Assembly: GCA_965649825.1 (NCBI GenBank)
Contig: OZ287701.1
Location: 744,001-808,000, forward strand
Direction: 5' to 3'
DNA length: 64,000 bases
Source of the DNA: Penicillus capitatus
Taxonomy: Eukaryota > Chlorophyta
This document shows, one piece after another, positions 34,666 to 58,146 of this stretch. The notes below the pieces were generated by a model that saw only the letters and a program-made list of their open reading frames with translations, had not been told where the DNA came from and ran no database searches. Within the stretch, counting starts at the first letter, position 1, and each line of letters starts with the position of its first letter. The position numbers and the translations under genes are program-made.

Positions 34666-35068
34666 ATGCGCCAGCTCCGTTTCGCTGATGCTCGAAAAAC
34701 GTTCGTCGGTGTCTTCTCCGGGGACAGGTGTTCGACGTGTCGTTCTCTTCTGCGGCGAATGGAAGACGATGCTGCGTTACTGGTCGACGCGATGTGACAC
34801 GCATGCAGTCGTTAAGTACGCTTCCCTGTGCCGAACGGATAAAGACGGTCCAACGAAAAGAGTGAGGCGCATCGACGCCCGGGCGTTTTACTCAACACGA
34901 ACGATCGCATCACATCGCGACGAGAAGCAAGGCAAGGGATCGGGACGAGAAACGTCACATCACGCGTCGCATGTACCGTTTATTGCCGTTTTCGCTCTGT
35001 GCACACCACCTGCTGTGTCTAAAGCGCTGTTTGATTTGGCCCCTCGAGCATCTCTCGGTCACACTTCT

Positions 35069-35715
35069 ATGGCACCTTTATCGAAACGTCGTCGTAGAGA
35101 ATCGAATGGCTCGCTGTCGTCTCCCAATGTATGTCCTCTCCTTCACAGCTCGTCTCTCCAACAGCGTCTGCGTTTTAGAGAATCGAATCGCCGCTGCAGA
35201 CACCATGGTCAAAACGTCTGTGTCGTGATGAATCGTTGGCGTGCGTTCTCGCTACGACGCCCATCGACCGTTCTCCCCCTCGTCGTGTCTCTTCACGTCG
35301 CGTACCGCCTTCCAACCAGGCCGATCTCATATGGGGAGGAGCTGGCATCCGAACGCGTCTCCTCAACCGCCTCCAGCCGACGTCGTCAGATGCCGAGCGT
35401 CAAGATTTGCTAAGGGGGCTGAAGGACGATGTCATCCAGGCGCGCAAAGAGCTGCGTCAGTTGGTGGATGGTTTGCATGCGGCGCTGAGCCAGTTAGATT
35501 ATCGTCGTTGTCTATTGATCTTGACTTATCTCCTCCATGCCCGACATCTCATTCGGGCAGATGTCATAAACTGCCGAAGATATGGAGAAACGATCGCCGC
35601 GCTGACGCACTTATCGCATCCGAATGTCGCGACCTGTGCCAAGACGCTGATGCAACTCTGGAGATATGGATTGGCGATCGAAGAGCGTTCATCGACGAGA
35701 GATCGAGACGTTTAG
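35069..35715 (+). CDS. TFIIS N-terminal (LW/TND) domain protein
   Basis: Exon 1 is MAPLSKRRRRESNGSLSSPN (an NLS-like start). A 50-nt GTATGT...TTTTAG intron leads to the main exon. Its C-terminal half has the helical bundle of the TFIIS N-domain: QLDYRRCLLILTYLLHARHL, then GETIAALTHLSHPNVATCAK and TLMQLWRYGLAIEERS. The 'V...AK.L...W' ending is the LW signature found in TFIIS, IWS1, MED26 and LEDGF. Such domains dock short disordered motifs in transcription-elongation factors. It lacks the TFIIS zinc ribbon, so a stand-alone adaptor or an IWS1-like fragment is more likely than TFIIS. About 195 aa; stop TAG at 35713. Confidence 0.65.
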
Positions 35716-35804
35716 AAATCGTCGTTCGGCGAGAGATATTGACAAGGAAGGCCTTTTTTCTTTTCTTTCTCGGTTTTTGATTTCGGTCGTGTCACGTCCT
35801 CATC

Positions 35805-37928
35805 TTACAACATGCGATTTGATGGAAAGACCAATTTCTCGCCCGTTTCCAGCAAACCGTCGCGGTTCGTGTAGAACACGCGATAGAGCAGATCGATCTC
35901 GGCGTCAGACATGACAGGGCCTTTGACATTCTCTTCGACCAGACGATCAAAGTCGATGCGGCGGATGTTATGCTTCTCGTGCAAGGCCGAGAGCAAGTCG
36001 TCCAGACCATCTATATGATGACTCAACATACTTCTACAGCAACAACCGCCTCACTCTTCCACTCTGCAAGGAATAGAGCAGTCGAACTTCAATGCTTTCA
36101 TGTCGGCGAGTTGCTGCTGGTGCTTTCGCGTTGGCCTGTATCGATAGTATCCATAGAACAAGACATAGCTCATGACCGACATACAGACACAGGCGTAGAC
36201 GACACTCTGGAATACTCCTGGTTGTGTTTCTAATCCCGTGAACAAGTTCATTCCAAAGAAACCTGTCACATCATCCGAAGACGGCCCAGGTAAAGGGTTG
36301 TGTGCTGCGCGGACTTGCTGGAAGAGTGGAGAGGAGCAAAGAGAAGGAGGCGATCGAGATGGTCAGGTTGATCCGGATGATCCGATTGCGAACACTGTCC
36401 ATTTGCATGTGCCACACTTCCCTGTTGCGAAGACCAAGCATTGCATGTCGCGTCCAATAATATGCTGCTGTCACATCACCTGGCGTCGTCCATGTTGTCC
36501 TCCATTTCCCGCAATGCCCCCTCGATCGTCTCCACCTGTCGCTCATAACTGTCTAAAAGCCCTGACGCCAACTTCATGTGACGCGTCACACCATTCCACG
36601 TCTCTCCGCTCTTTCCTGCGACAGAGAATGATCTCGTCGTCTGGATAATCGAATGGCAGTCACTTACCGGACTTTTGATGTGACGGCATCTGTTGATGCT
36701 CTGTTAGGCAAATGGCGCTCAAGAGCTTCTCATTGTCGACGACCTGTGAAGCCACAAGGCACTCCCACGCATCTAGTCGATGCTATCGTGCAGGATCTCG
36801 CACTTCGGCAATAGCTTCTCGCGTCTCTTTGACATCGAAGAGCATCTCAGTCAGCGCTCTGCGGATCGGAATCAACCTGAAGGGACGCAAACGACTCGAA
36901 GCGCTTGCCCCTTACAGATTACTGACCGTTGGAATTCACTGGAATTGGCATCGGTTCGATGCTGGGCATTGATGTCAGCGATCACACTCTCCAGCAGCAA
37001 TCGAACTCTCTTCGCGCGTTTCTCGAAGTACATCGTCGTCGCTTCCAACATCGCCTCGAGGACGTGCAACTCAAAAGGCACTGCCGAGACCTGAGTCACC
37101 CTCGAAAGCACGTTTTCTACCAACCGAACTGTATCCCCATGCCATCTACCAAGCAAAGATCCTCTCTCGGTCGCTCGAAAGACGGAATCACCGAACTTAA
37201 GTGGAAAGAGGGTCGCGCGTTGCGTCCATATGATCGCTTTGCACGATTCGGTACAGAAGAGAATACAACCGTCCCGTGCAGCGATGGTCGCGCGTTGCTT
37301 CGACAGTCGCGGATTTGAAGTAAACAACGAGACGTCTCGCGGTTGGAGGTGCATTTCGAACGGCGTCTTGACAAGTTCGAGTACCGTCCCGTCGCTCGAC
37401 ACCTCCACGACCTGCATTCGAGGCATACACGCAAACAGCTCAGCTTCTATGCATCCGACTTTGAACGTCGGTCTCCTGGTTGTCTGGGTATTGAAAGGAT
37501 CTGCCCGTAGCTCAGAAATGGATTGAACAACGCTGGGCGAGTCTTCGATCGAATCGTCCTGAACGCGAGGATCCATTCGAGTGCTCGCACACAAGTGCCG
37601 AACCACGTTGCTTCGTCTCTCTGCACAAGAGAAGTTCGAGCATTACCATCTAACGACCTCTCATCACTGCCATGAAGACCTCTTAAGTAAGAGACACTGT
37701 AGACAACGGACGTCCTGGGTAAAGCGTTAGCGTCTGGCCATTTTCCAAGATCCCCATCTGCCAAGGCACCGACGTTGCACTCCGTTGCACACGTCCTTTC
37801 GTTTTGCCTGTCCGCAAGAAGGCGCTGTTGTAGGAGGGGAACGGCATGACCGGTGTCCTGAAGGAAAGCAGGCGTTTCATGCACGGCATCCGCATCGCAG
37901 AGGACTGTCCAAAAACGCGTTGCCACAT
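35805..37928 (-). CDS. MRS2: MRS2/CorA-type magnesium transporter with EF-hand-like tail
   Basis: A mitochondrial inner-membrane Mg2+ channel. The N-terminus is a basic presequence (MWQRVFGQSSAMRMPCMKRL). Core: LQPRDVSLF, CILFCTESCKAIIWTQRATL, AVPFELHVLEAMLEATTMYF, then helices RRALTEMLFDVKETREAIAE and DSYERQVETIEGALREMEDN. TM1 is ISIASFSLLLSTLPAS, followed by the diagnostic FFGMN loop, then TM2 VVYACVCMSVMSYVLFYGYY. Introns are 50-65 nt; one ends GATGATGTGACAG at 36265-36272, another begins GTGATGTGACAG. After TM2 a spliced exon adds about 65 residues, GLDDLLSALHEKHNIRRIDF then MSDAEIDLLYRVF and an EF-hand-like loop (YTNRDGLLETGE, position 1 not Asp). This tail is not usual for MRS2; the join there (33 or 66 nt intron) is less certain. 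Confidence 0.85.
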
Positions 37929-37986
37929 AGGTAGGTCTTAATGCAATGATGCAGACCCTAGAGCGTATTCGCCATCATTTTGAGCC
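37929..37986. promoter_or_regulatory. 58-bp bidirectional promoter/5' UTR of MRS2 and ClpX
   Basis: Only 58 bp separate the start codons of two diverging genes for mitochondrial proteins. Either transcription starts inside the neighbour or the 5' UTRs are extremely short. No TATA box is visible in the interval. Confidence 0.6.
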
Positions 37987-39917
37987 ATGTCGAACGTCCT
38001 GCGCGTGGCCCCGCTGCGTCGTCCGTTTTTCTCTGCTGCTTTGCGTTTTCCGAGCCTCTTCGGTCAGAGCTTTCGTCCTGTAAACGCCATTTCTGTGCTC
38101 TCCTCTTTGGAAGACTCTAACGACAGGAGAGGAAGACGGATGGCTGTGGCACTCGGCTATCGGCATCGGCGACGGATTATACGGCAGACCTTGTTCCTTC
38201 TAAGAGCCTCGCTGCCTCAGTGACGGCGCCTCCAGCATCGACGAATCCTCACGATGCGATTCCCAGCTATGGTGGGTCAACCGAAAAGACCTGCGGATAC
38301 GTATGCGACGCTGTGGTTCAGGAGGCGAATCAGGAAACGGGAGTCATGCCAACTGGGCAAAACTGACGTCGGAACGGGTACCGACACCGCGTCAGATTTC
38401 CAGAGACCTAGATAAATATGTCATCGGTCAAGCACATGGGAAAAAGGCATGCATGTGTGGAAACGACGAAGAAGCTGTAATGCTGTGCTGATGTGACAGG
38501 TGCTGTCTGTGGCGGTGTACAATCACTACATGCGTATCTCTCATGAAGAAGCGCGACAGAGACAAATGCGTCCGCTGCAAGATGATCCACTGCAATCCCC
38601 AAGATCCGGCAGCCATGCGCACTGGACGCCGCCTATCGGTAGCTTCTTTACAGCTTCCGCTTTCCAAACGCACAAGTGCTCTTTAGGTATCGATATGCCA
38701 ATGGGGGCCAACATGACACGCGATATGGGAGACTACAGCCACAAAGTTTTCGATTCGGGCAGCTATCGCAGTTCAAGTGATTTCAGCGACAGTGATACAG
38801 AACAGTTTCCAATGTTCGATTCGGGGGTCGAGTTGGACAAGAGCAATGTCCTGATCATGGGTCCTACTGGATCTGGAAAGACACTGCTGGCCAAAACGCT
38901 TGCTCGCCTCATCAATGTCCCTATTGCCATTGCAGACGCTACGACATTGACGCAGGCGGGGTATGTGGGCGAAGACGTGGAGTCCATTCTGTACAAACTG
39001 CTGGTGGCTGCAAAGTTTGACGTGGCGGCAGCGCAGACAGGGATTGTGTATATTGACGAGATTGACAAAATCGCAAAGAAAGGCGAAAATCCCAGCATTA
39101 CGAGGGATGTCTCCGGAGAGGGCGTGCAGCAAGCATTGCTAAAGATGCTCGAGGGAACAGTCGTTAATGTTCCTGAGAAGGGCGGACGCAAGAACCCGCG
39201 TGGCGATTTTGTCCAAGTCTGCATTCTTCCTCTGTCATCCAACCTGTTTCATCAGGAGAGGTGTTTGGGTAGGTGGATACGAAGGATATTCTATTTCTCT
39301 GCGGTGGGGCGTTTGTGGATTTGGATCGTCAAGTTGCTGAACGTAAAGCGGAGGCCTCAATGGGCTTTGGCAATCCTGTCCGTGCCAGATACGCCAATAA
39401 TCGCAAAGAGGGTGCGAATGTTCCGGACGAAGCCCTTCTGGAAGTCGAGCAGCAAGATCTCATCAGCTACGGTCTCATTCCGGAATTCGTTGGCCGTTTT
39501 CCCATTCTCTGCGCTTTGCAATCGCTGACGGAACCTGAATTGATGCGTGTTCTGTTCGAGCCACGCAATTCCTTGATTCGCCAATACCAAGAGATCTTGG
39601 CCAAGAGTTGTGCACAGCTACACATTACAGACAAGGCGATGCAGAAGATCGCCAAAAATGCCAAAGCCAAAGGCACCGGTGCACGTGGTTTGAGAGTCAT
39701 TATGGAGAAACTGTTGCTCAATGCGATGTACGAAGTGCCAGATCTGCAAGATGAAGAACCAGTGGTGCTCATTGACGAAGAGAGCGTCATTCACAGAGGC
39801 TGTGCTGGAGGACTGCAATCAGGTGGTGCACGAGTGCTGACAGGAGACGCAGCAGAGCCGTATCGATCTGAAGCAGGATTTCAAGAGTTTGAGGCTGAAG
39901 TAGCAGAAGCCAGTTGA
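37987..39917 (+). CDS. CLPX: Mitochondrial ClpX, AAA+ unfoldase
   Basis: The unfoldase partner of ClpP. The presequence is [20 protein letters not shown]. The AAA+ core starts [20 protein letters not shown], then [13 protein letters not shown]. Walker A is [15 protein letters not shown], the pore loop is [11 protein letters not shown], and Walker B is [12 protein letters not shown]. Then come [20 protein letters not shown], sensor sequence [16 protein letters not shown], the RKH-region equivalent [16 protein letters not shown], and the small domain with [15 protein letters not shown]. Intron 38447-38498 has a GC donor and ends TGATGTGACAG. A second intron (GTCTGC...GGGTAG) restores DFVQ|VDTKDI. 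The N-terminal zinc-binding domain is not clear: the exon around 38230-38360 is open in two frames. The end after EESV is also less certain. Confidence 0.92.
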
Positions 39918-40026
39918 TGAACGTGCCTTGGCAAGTTGTTTGATGTCTGTGTACAAATTTGTTATGTACTGGAGAGAGCTGTGTAGAGTACAAAACAACG
40001 CATATTGTCATCAAGTGTTCATGGAA

Positions 40027-40100
40027 TGCTCCTTCGGGGGATTGAACCCCGGACTTCCGGCTCATAAGACCGGCGCTCTAACCGACTGAGCTAAAGGGGC
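40027..40100 (-). tRNA. tRNA-Ile (anticodon UAU)
   Basis: The minus-strand cloverleaf folds as follows: acceptor GCCCCTT/AAGGAGC (one C-A mismatch at pair 3-70), D-arm GCTC/GAGC, anticodon stem CCGGT/GCCGG with loop CTTATGA (U33, anticodon UAU, purine 37), T-arm CGGGG TTCAATC CCCCG, discriminator A at 40027. There is no intron. UAU reads the AUA isoleucine codon. The intact T-loop and U33 support a real gene. It lies 110 bp downstream of the ClpX stop. Confidence 0.92.
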
Positions 40101-40153
40101 ACACCAGCAGAAACGTCTTACACGTCAACCTGACCTCATGGGCACTGTGAGAG

Positions 40154-40581
40154 ATGGATGGCAATGTGTTGGCAATATGTTTTGCCCGTTTCATCACAGA
40201 GAAGGCTGATCGACGTTATTCCGGCGGCTGAAGAACGCGAAGTCGTTGAATGGTTTGACAGGACCTCCTTGGTTCTCATATAGTGCCTCTTTAGTGTTGT
40301 GCATCTATGTACGAGGCCATGGCCTGCCAACAGTCCAATCCATTTTTGCCTCAGGTGTGTGGAGAAGAACGATGAAGATGGCTATGTCGTGCAGGAGATC
40401 GTAAAAAATACGAAAGCGGCACGTCCGCGACGATAGAGCATGCATTGGTGTGATGACGATTCAACAGCTGAATACGTCTTTCTAGGGAGTCGAAGACTTG
40501 GCGGAAAAAGAGTATCCCGTTGTGCTTTTATGTTTCGATTGTCCTGAATCTGCGTCTTCCCCGACGGCCGAAACGCAGTGA
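40154..40581 (+). CDS. Uncharacterised small protein (tentative model)
   Basis: The 3' exons chain well. An exon reads WFSYSASLVLCIYVRGHGLP then TVQSIFAS, a 40-nt GT-AG intron leads to GDRKKYESGTSATIEHAL, and a second (GTGTGA...TTTCTAG) leads to VEDLAEKEYPVVLLCFDCPE, ending at a TGA at 40579. The 5' exon from the ATG at 40154 (MDGNVLAICFARFITEKADR) would need a GC-donor intron near 40225. I do not recognise the family. A minus-strand frame at 40528-40716 competes for the last part. Confidence 0.4.
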
Positions 40582-40903
40582 ACGAACAATGTTGCCCTGT
40601 AGATGAAGAGAGACAGATAGATCCTTTGACGTTGCATCGAAATCGTGCGTATTCGCTTCCGGCTGATTGTTGATTCGTTCGAAAGTATCAGAATTGCAGG
40701 CCGTCAACGTTGTCAAAATGCGCCAAGGTCGCGGTCGAGAGAGGCCCCTGCTCCAGGATATCCCTGCCAGAAATGAAACCGAGATCTCAATGATCCGTTC
40801 TCGGTCCCCACAGTAACACGCGATTTGTCAGATCAGAAAGCACGGATAGTAACACCCATGCATAAGCTCGACTCACGCCTTCATAGAACAGAATCTCGTC
40901 ACG

Positions 40904-41881
40904 ATGTCCTCGTCTTCGCATTCTTCCACGATAATGAATGTGCTCAAGCGCTCGTTGTATGCGTTTAGCCTGTGGACGTGGCTACTCACAGCGTTCCTCT
41001 GTACACCGTGCGTCGCCGACTCCGTGTCGCTGCGGGCGGAACACCGGTGGGGAGAGAAGGCCTTTTCGGACGCTGGAACATTGACGGCCGCCCTATCCGA
41101 CGACGTATGACGCCATTGGGACGCCAGCATTCGCATCTCTCGTCTCTAGGGAAGTCAGTTCGAGGCTTTTCGCTTCTATCGAGTTCCTTTGACCGAAAAG
41201 GATCTCGAGTCCCTCATCGAGAGTGCTTTTCAGAACAGGCGAGGCACAGATGCCCAGCCATAGCATGAATAAAATGTGCAAGATCTTTAGGATGTACAGC
41301 ATCCGGGTGCAGTCGCTCTCCAGAGACCCATCTGCCATGACAGCATTGGCATCTGTGCCTGCACGCTGCCTACTCGCTTCGAAGTTCTACGAGTCGCTGG
41401 CTCTCGAATTGACGTATGACAATCGTGTGATCGGGGTAGACTACAGAACAGACTGCCGCAACCAATCAGTCTGAAATATCGCTGTCCTGTTCGTTGAGCT
41501 GTAATGACAGAAATGTGGTAGGTATCGATCGATGCGGATCAGGAGAATACCGGGTTCTCATTGGATCCCCTAAGAGTGGACTGCCGATATCCGCAACGTG
41601 CAACGCGGTTGTCCATGGATGAGGTGCTGAGAAGGGCGGAGTCTGTTGAGGGCGCATCGGCAGATGGCAGAGGTCCTGCCCAGAAACAACAAAAGAGCTT
41701 CCTCCAACAGAACTGGCCATTTCTTCTAGCTGGTGCTCTCATTGTAAGCCGATATTCGATCTGAACATCTCTTCTTAATGACACCCTGCTTGTCCAGCTG
41801 TTTCAGATTATGGGTAACGTAGCGGATCCAGCGGCAGGTCAAGGGAATCAAGGACCTGGACAGATACAAGGACGTCGTTGA
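40904..41881 (+). CDS. EMC10: ER membrane protein complex subunit 10
   Basis: A lumenal subunit of the EMC insertase. A signal peptide (SLYAFSLWTWLLTAFLCTPC) is followed by SVSLRAEHRWGEKAFSDAGT, FEAFRFYRVPLTEKDLES, MYSIRVQSLSRDPSAMTALA, VPARCLLASKFYESLALELT and NRVIGVDYRTD. The C-terminal anchor is KQQKSFLQQNWPFLLAGALI then LFQIMGNVADPAAG and a G/Q-rich tail ending GRR. Introns: one GT-AG after SDD, 41239-41290 with a GC donor (AG|GCGAGG...CTTTAG|G), one after ALI (GTAAGC...CCAG) and one in the middle whose borders (about 41475-41560) I could not fix. Length and order of blocks fit EMC10. Confidence 0.82.
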
Positions 41882-42199
41882 TGATGAGATGCGGATGTCC
41901 ATCTAATAGTTTTCTGGGGACTGTTGAGGCATTGCAGTTCATTCAGTAGCAGACGACCTTTGGAGTCTCGACTTTGGAACTCTTCTTTAACATGACATGT
42001 ACTGTGAAGAAAACAGTGGATAAAGTCTGCACGTTTTCGATCCTCTTCGGCGAAAGGCAAAGCGATTCGGCATACCATTATCACGACCGATAGCAGTTTC
42101 TGAGTGCTCCATGGCAGATCGACGTCCGCTGTTTTTCCTGTCCTTCGCTGTTTAGCATATGTTGCTTCGAGAAGCTAAAGACGTTGTGTGTTCGGTCTT
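41882..42199. other. Intergenic region downstream of EMC10
   Basis: 318 bp between the EMC10 stop and the left edge of the duplicated segment. No gene, repeat or RNA signal seen. Confidence 0.45.
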
Positions 42200-43161
42200 T
42201 TGACGCCGATCTGCATCTGAGACATATCTATCTCATTTAGACGTCTCCCCTTTAGCTGGCAGAAAGCAGCTAGGGCGAACAGTTAGGAAGTGGTTAGGAG
42301 AAGACCAGCTGTGTTTCGTGCATCTCCTTGACCCTTACTGAATGACTCCTCCCTGACGATCTCCTTCCCTGCAGTACCACTATTCCAGATCGGCCACGTT
42401 TTCATCTGCATGGAAGATGCGCAGACAACAGCACGGGAGAAAAGTTGACTGGGCGAGACGTTACTTGCCGACCATCGCAAACAGAAAGAAAGAACATACC
42501 GTCATGCGACTCAGAGATCGTTGGATCGGATGGCGACATCATCGACAGGATAGGTGGATGTCCGCGCCGGCTGCCAAGTGGCAGGCACCCTGCGAACACC
42601 GTATGCGGAGTCGAACGAGCAGACAGCCGTCGCCTGAAAACAGACGCTGGTAAACGTAGGACCGCTGTTGGCGTTCTGCGTACTCTTTGTCCATCATCCT
42701 TCTGGCCGGAACAGTTGATAGGTGATGTCGAGTATTTTGTCCAGGGTGCGCCTGTTGGCGGAGGAGCAGCTGCCGTCGACAAGTTGAGAGGCGGCGCCTA
42801 TTTTCCTCTGCGTGACCACGAACGCCAGCGCAGGTGACACGTCCGCATTTAGCGGCGCAGATCATCTTCAACTCCGGAGTCCCTATCTCGCAAAGATCCC
42901 TCGCGGGCCACGTGGACAGGGAACGCGAGTCCGTCCCGTGTCACAAACCAGATATTCTCCGTTGCCGAGGCATAAGCGACAATTGGGCTTTGGTGAGTGA
43001 CTGCATCCTCGCGTCTGGGTGGTCGACTTTGTCCCTGTGAGGGGAATGTAGAGTCCAACCTTCTTACACAGCGATCCTGCAAGGTGGTGGACTGTGTCTC
43101 GTCTCAGAGAGGCTGCCTCGCTTCATGTTCATAAGCGAATGGACGCTAACCGTCGGACTCA

Positions 43162-43273
43162 TGCGCACCTGCCAGAACCAGTCACATCATGCGCACCTGC
43201 CAGAACCAGTCACATCATGCGCACCTGCCAGAACCAGTCACATCATGCGCACCTGCCAGAACCAGTCACATCA
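43162..43273 (+). repeat. 28-bp tandem repeat, four perfect copies
   Basis: Four identical units (TGCGCACCTGCCAGAACCAG followed by TCACATCA) at 43162, 43190, 43218 and 43246. Copy B of the duplicated segment has only one unit near 59410-59439, so the expansion happened in copy A. Each unit contains GTCACATCA, the inverse of the octamer found at intron 3' ends. Confidence 0.97.
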
Positions 43274-43461
43274 TGGCTCTCTCGAACGACTGCACGAGGA
43301 TCCTCAGCAATCTCTCCATGCAGCGCCACCTGCTGGGTCGCAGGCGACGGATACAATCGAATTAGATTCTGCGTTCGTCAGCAAACGAGGCAGCGCCGAA
43401 TTCGGACAGGTAGCTTCGCGTTTGCTGTCTGGATTTAGACAGCGATCTCCAGCCGCAATGG

Positions 43462-43467
43462 TATAAA
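43462..43467 (+). promoter_or_regulatory. TATA box, copy A secreted gene
   Basis: GGTATAAATGCGAGCAG lies 95 bp upstream of the broken secreted-protein ATG at 43557. The same TATAAAT plus downstream CGAGCAGAATTCCCGACCAC is kept in copy B at 59636, suggesting a former core promoter. Confidence 0.55.
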
Positions 43468-43556
43468 TGCGAGCAGAATTCCCGACCACTGCCATTTCCC
43501 TGTACGCGTTTGTGATTTTTGTCTTTCTGAAGTTCTTCGAATTCGTTTCGAACATC

Positions 43557-43854
43557 ATGTCTGCCAACGCAGCTCTGTTCGCCGTCGCCGCTCTTCTCTG
43601 CCTCTACGCGGCAAGATCCTTTTAGTCTGCCGGAAACCCTCGGTGGCGACTTTCTGTTCTGGCAGGCGAATGCTTATCGCCCAATCACAGAATCCGTCGT
43701 CGACGAAAATGGACACGTCGATGGTAAGCTGTTCAGAAAAGAAGGATTCGTCAATGAAGGCATGGCTGTGTGGCGAGATCATTTCTCCATTGTGTCTGTG
43801 CAGGAGGAGCATTTATGGGTGACAAATATTCAGCTAGACCCGTCTACTTGCTAG
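43557..43854 (+). pseudogene. Broken small secreted-protein gene, copy A
   Basis: Starts MSANAALFAVAALLCLYAAR, a clear signal peptide, then hits a stop because of a frame change right after it (run of T at 43618-43621). The downstream frame remains open to a TAG at 43852 and contains WQANAYRPITESVVDENGHV and KLFRKEGF, closely matched in copy B. The frameshift is seen directly; the idea that the pair derives from one ~95-aa secreted protein is inference. No family recognised. Confidence 0.7.
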
Positions 43855-44235
43855 TACCCCTGTATGATTGGGAATCGTGTCAAAAGAAAATTTGCAATCG
43901 CACTTCGCGGTCGGGTTGTCAGATCTACTCAGTCGAGTGTCAAATGAGGTTGGCTGTATGCAGGAGAAGTCTTGGTCGCATGGGACTTTTGCTATGACAG
44001 TCATCAGTGCAGAGCATTCACGATGGTACCGCTCTACAAAACGACACGTAACTGTGTGATAGGCCTCTGCCCGCCCAAACGCGTCGCCTAACAAGCAGAT
44101 GAGAAACCGGCCACATTCTTTCCGGCATAAGTTCTAGAGATTTTGAATGACTCTCTGGATCCATCCGGTAACCTGTCAGTGTTCGATTTAATGAAAAATC
44201 GCAGCCGTTTATTGAACTCCGCTTCTCAACGCGCG

Positions 44236-44969
44236 TCTGTTAAAGCGCCAGATTGACTTCCCTGAGTCAATCACGTGACGATACGATGGTAGCGGCACCA
44301 ATTAGATCGACGACATCACTTCACGTAAACCGCGTCGCTAAGAACACCCCTTTGTGTCCGTCTGGTTGTCGACACTCGCCTGTAATCCGTGATCTGTTTC
44401 CTGTCGTCTGGGCGTCGAAGCGATTACTCCGTTATGGGCCCAAGGCGGCATTTAACAGCGTCTCCGCCGATGATCACCCCAAGCGATCGACATTTATCTC
44501 TTACGGTCGGTAATGATCTCGAACGCACAACAAACCCTACGCGGTGGGCACCTCGAATGCCAAATGAAAGTAGACGAGATAGCGGTCCATCGTAGCAGAA
44601 TCTCTGGATTCAACAGCAGTTGAACGATGACGATGTATGACGAGACAGAGCACTCAGCCATACGCATTGGATCTAGCAGAAGCCGAAGCTCCTTCCTATG
44701 TCCGTGCTTTCTCTGACAGATCGCATCTCATGGATGCGTGTCGATGAGCCGGCTATCACTGCCTATGCGCTGTTACTGCGTGTTTCTACACGACTCTCGA
44801 AGTCACACTGAGAAATACACCCACATCAGCATCAGGCTGTTTGTATTCTTTCTCCATTCAGAATCATGTCTTGCGCAAAAGTCAACAACGAAAGCAAATA
44901 AGCTGCAGAACATCTGAACATTTTCTTTTTGTGCACATCGAGTCGTGCGTCGAAACAGAAAGACATCGA
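44236..44969. other. Intergenic region between copy A and the HECT ligase gene
   Basis: About 730 bp. One plus-strand frame (44253-44513) lacks motifs. The right part should hold the 3' UTR of the minus-strand ligase gene. Confidence 0.4.
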
Positions 44970-56136
<11,167 letters not shown>

Positions 56137-56369
56137 ATCGCGATGCACTTTTCGAAGCGTTGGGAGCCGCGGGTGATTCGACGACGCCACGAACGAACAA
56201 ACAGTGCAGGAAGGGTGGGTGAAAGGATGTCTAAAGACCAAGGTCGCAAAGTTCCGAGCGTCGACGTGAACAAACGAACAAACACACAGCGCACGTCGAA
56301 GTTGTAGGCAAGCGACACAAACGGGTGAATTTAGGTAAAACGCTCTTCACATCATTAAGGCACGTCACA

Positions 56370-58146
<1,777 letters not shown>

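Larger units (their letters stand above)
42200..44235. repeat. 2-kb duplicated segment, copy A
   Basis: Alignable by eye, in the same orientation, to 58459-60377. Shared landmarks: TTGACGCCGATCTGCATCT at the left edge, GATCGGCCACGTTTTCATCTG, GCGTCTGGGTGGTCGACT, GATTCTGCGTTCGTCAGCAA, a TATAAA box, a secreted-protein reading frame, and CTCTGGATCCATCCGGTAAC near the right edge. Similarity is high in patches with many small indels, as for an old duplication. No terminal repeats or target-site duplication were visible. The flanks share no sequence. Confidence 0.88.

Noticed and set aside
43125-43466. Open frame through the 28-bp repeats
   Set aside because: The repeat length (28) is not a multiple of three, so all frames cycle. 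No signal or domain; not called as a gene.
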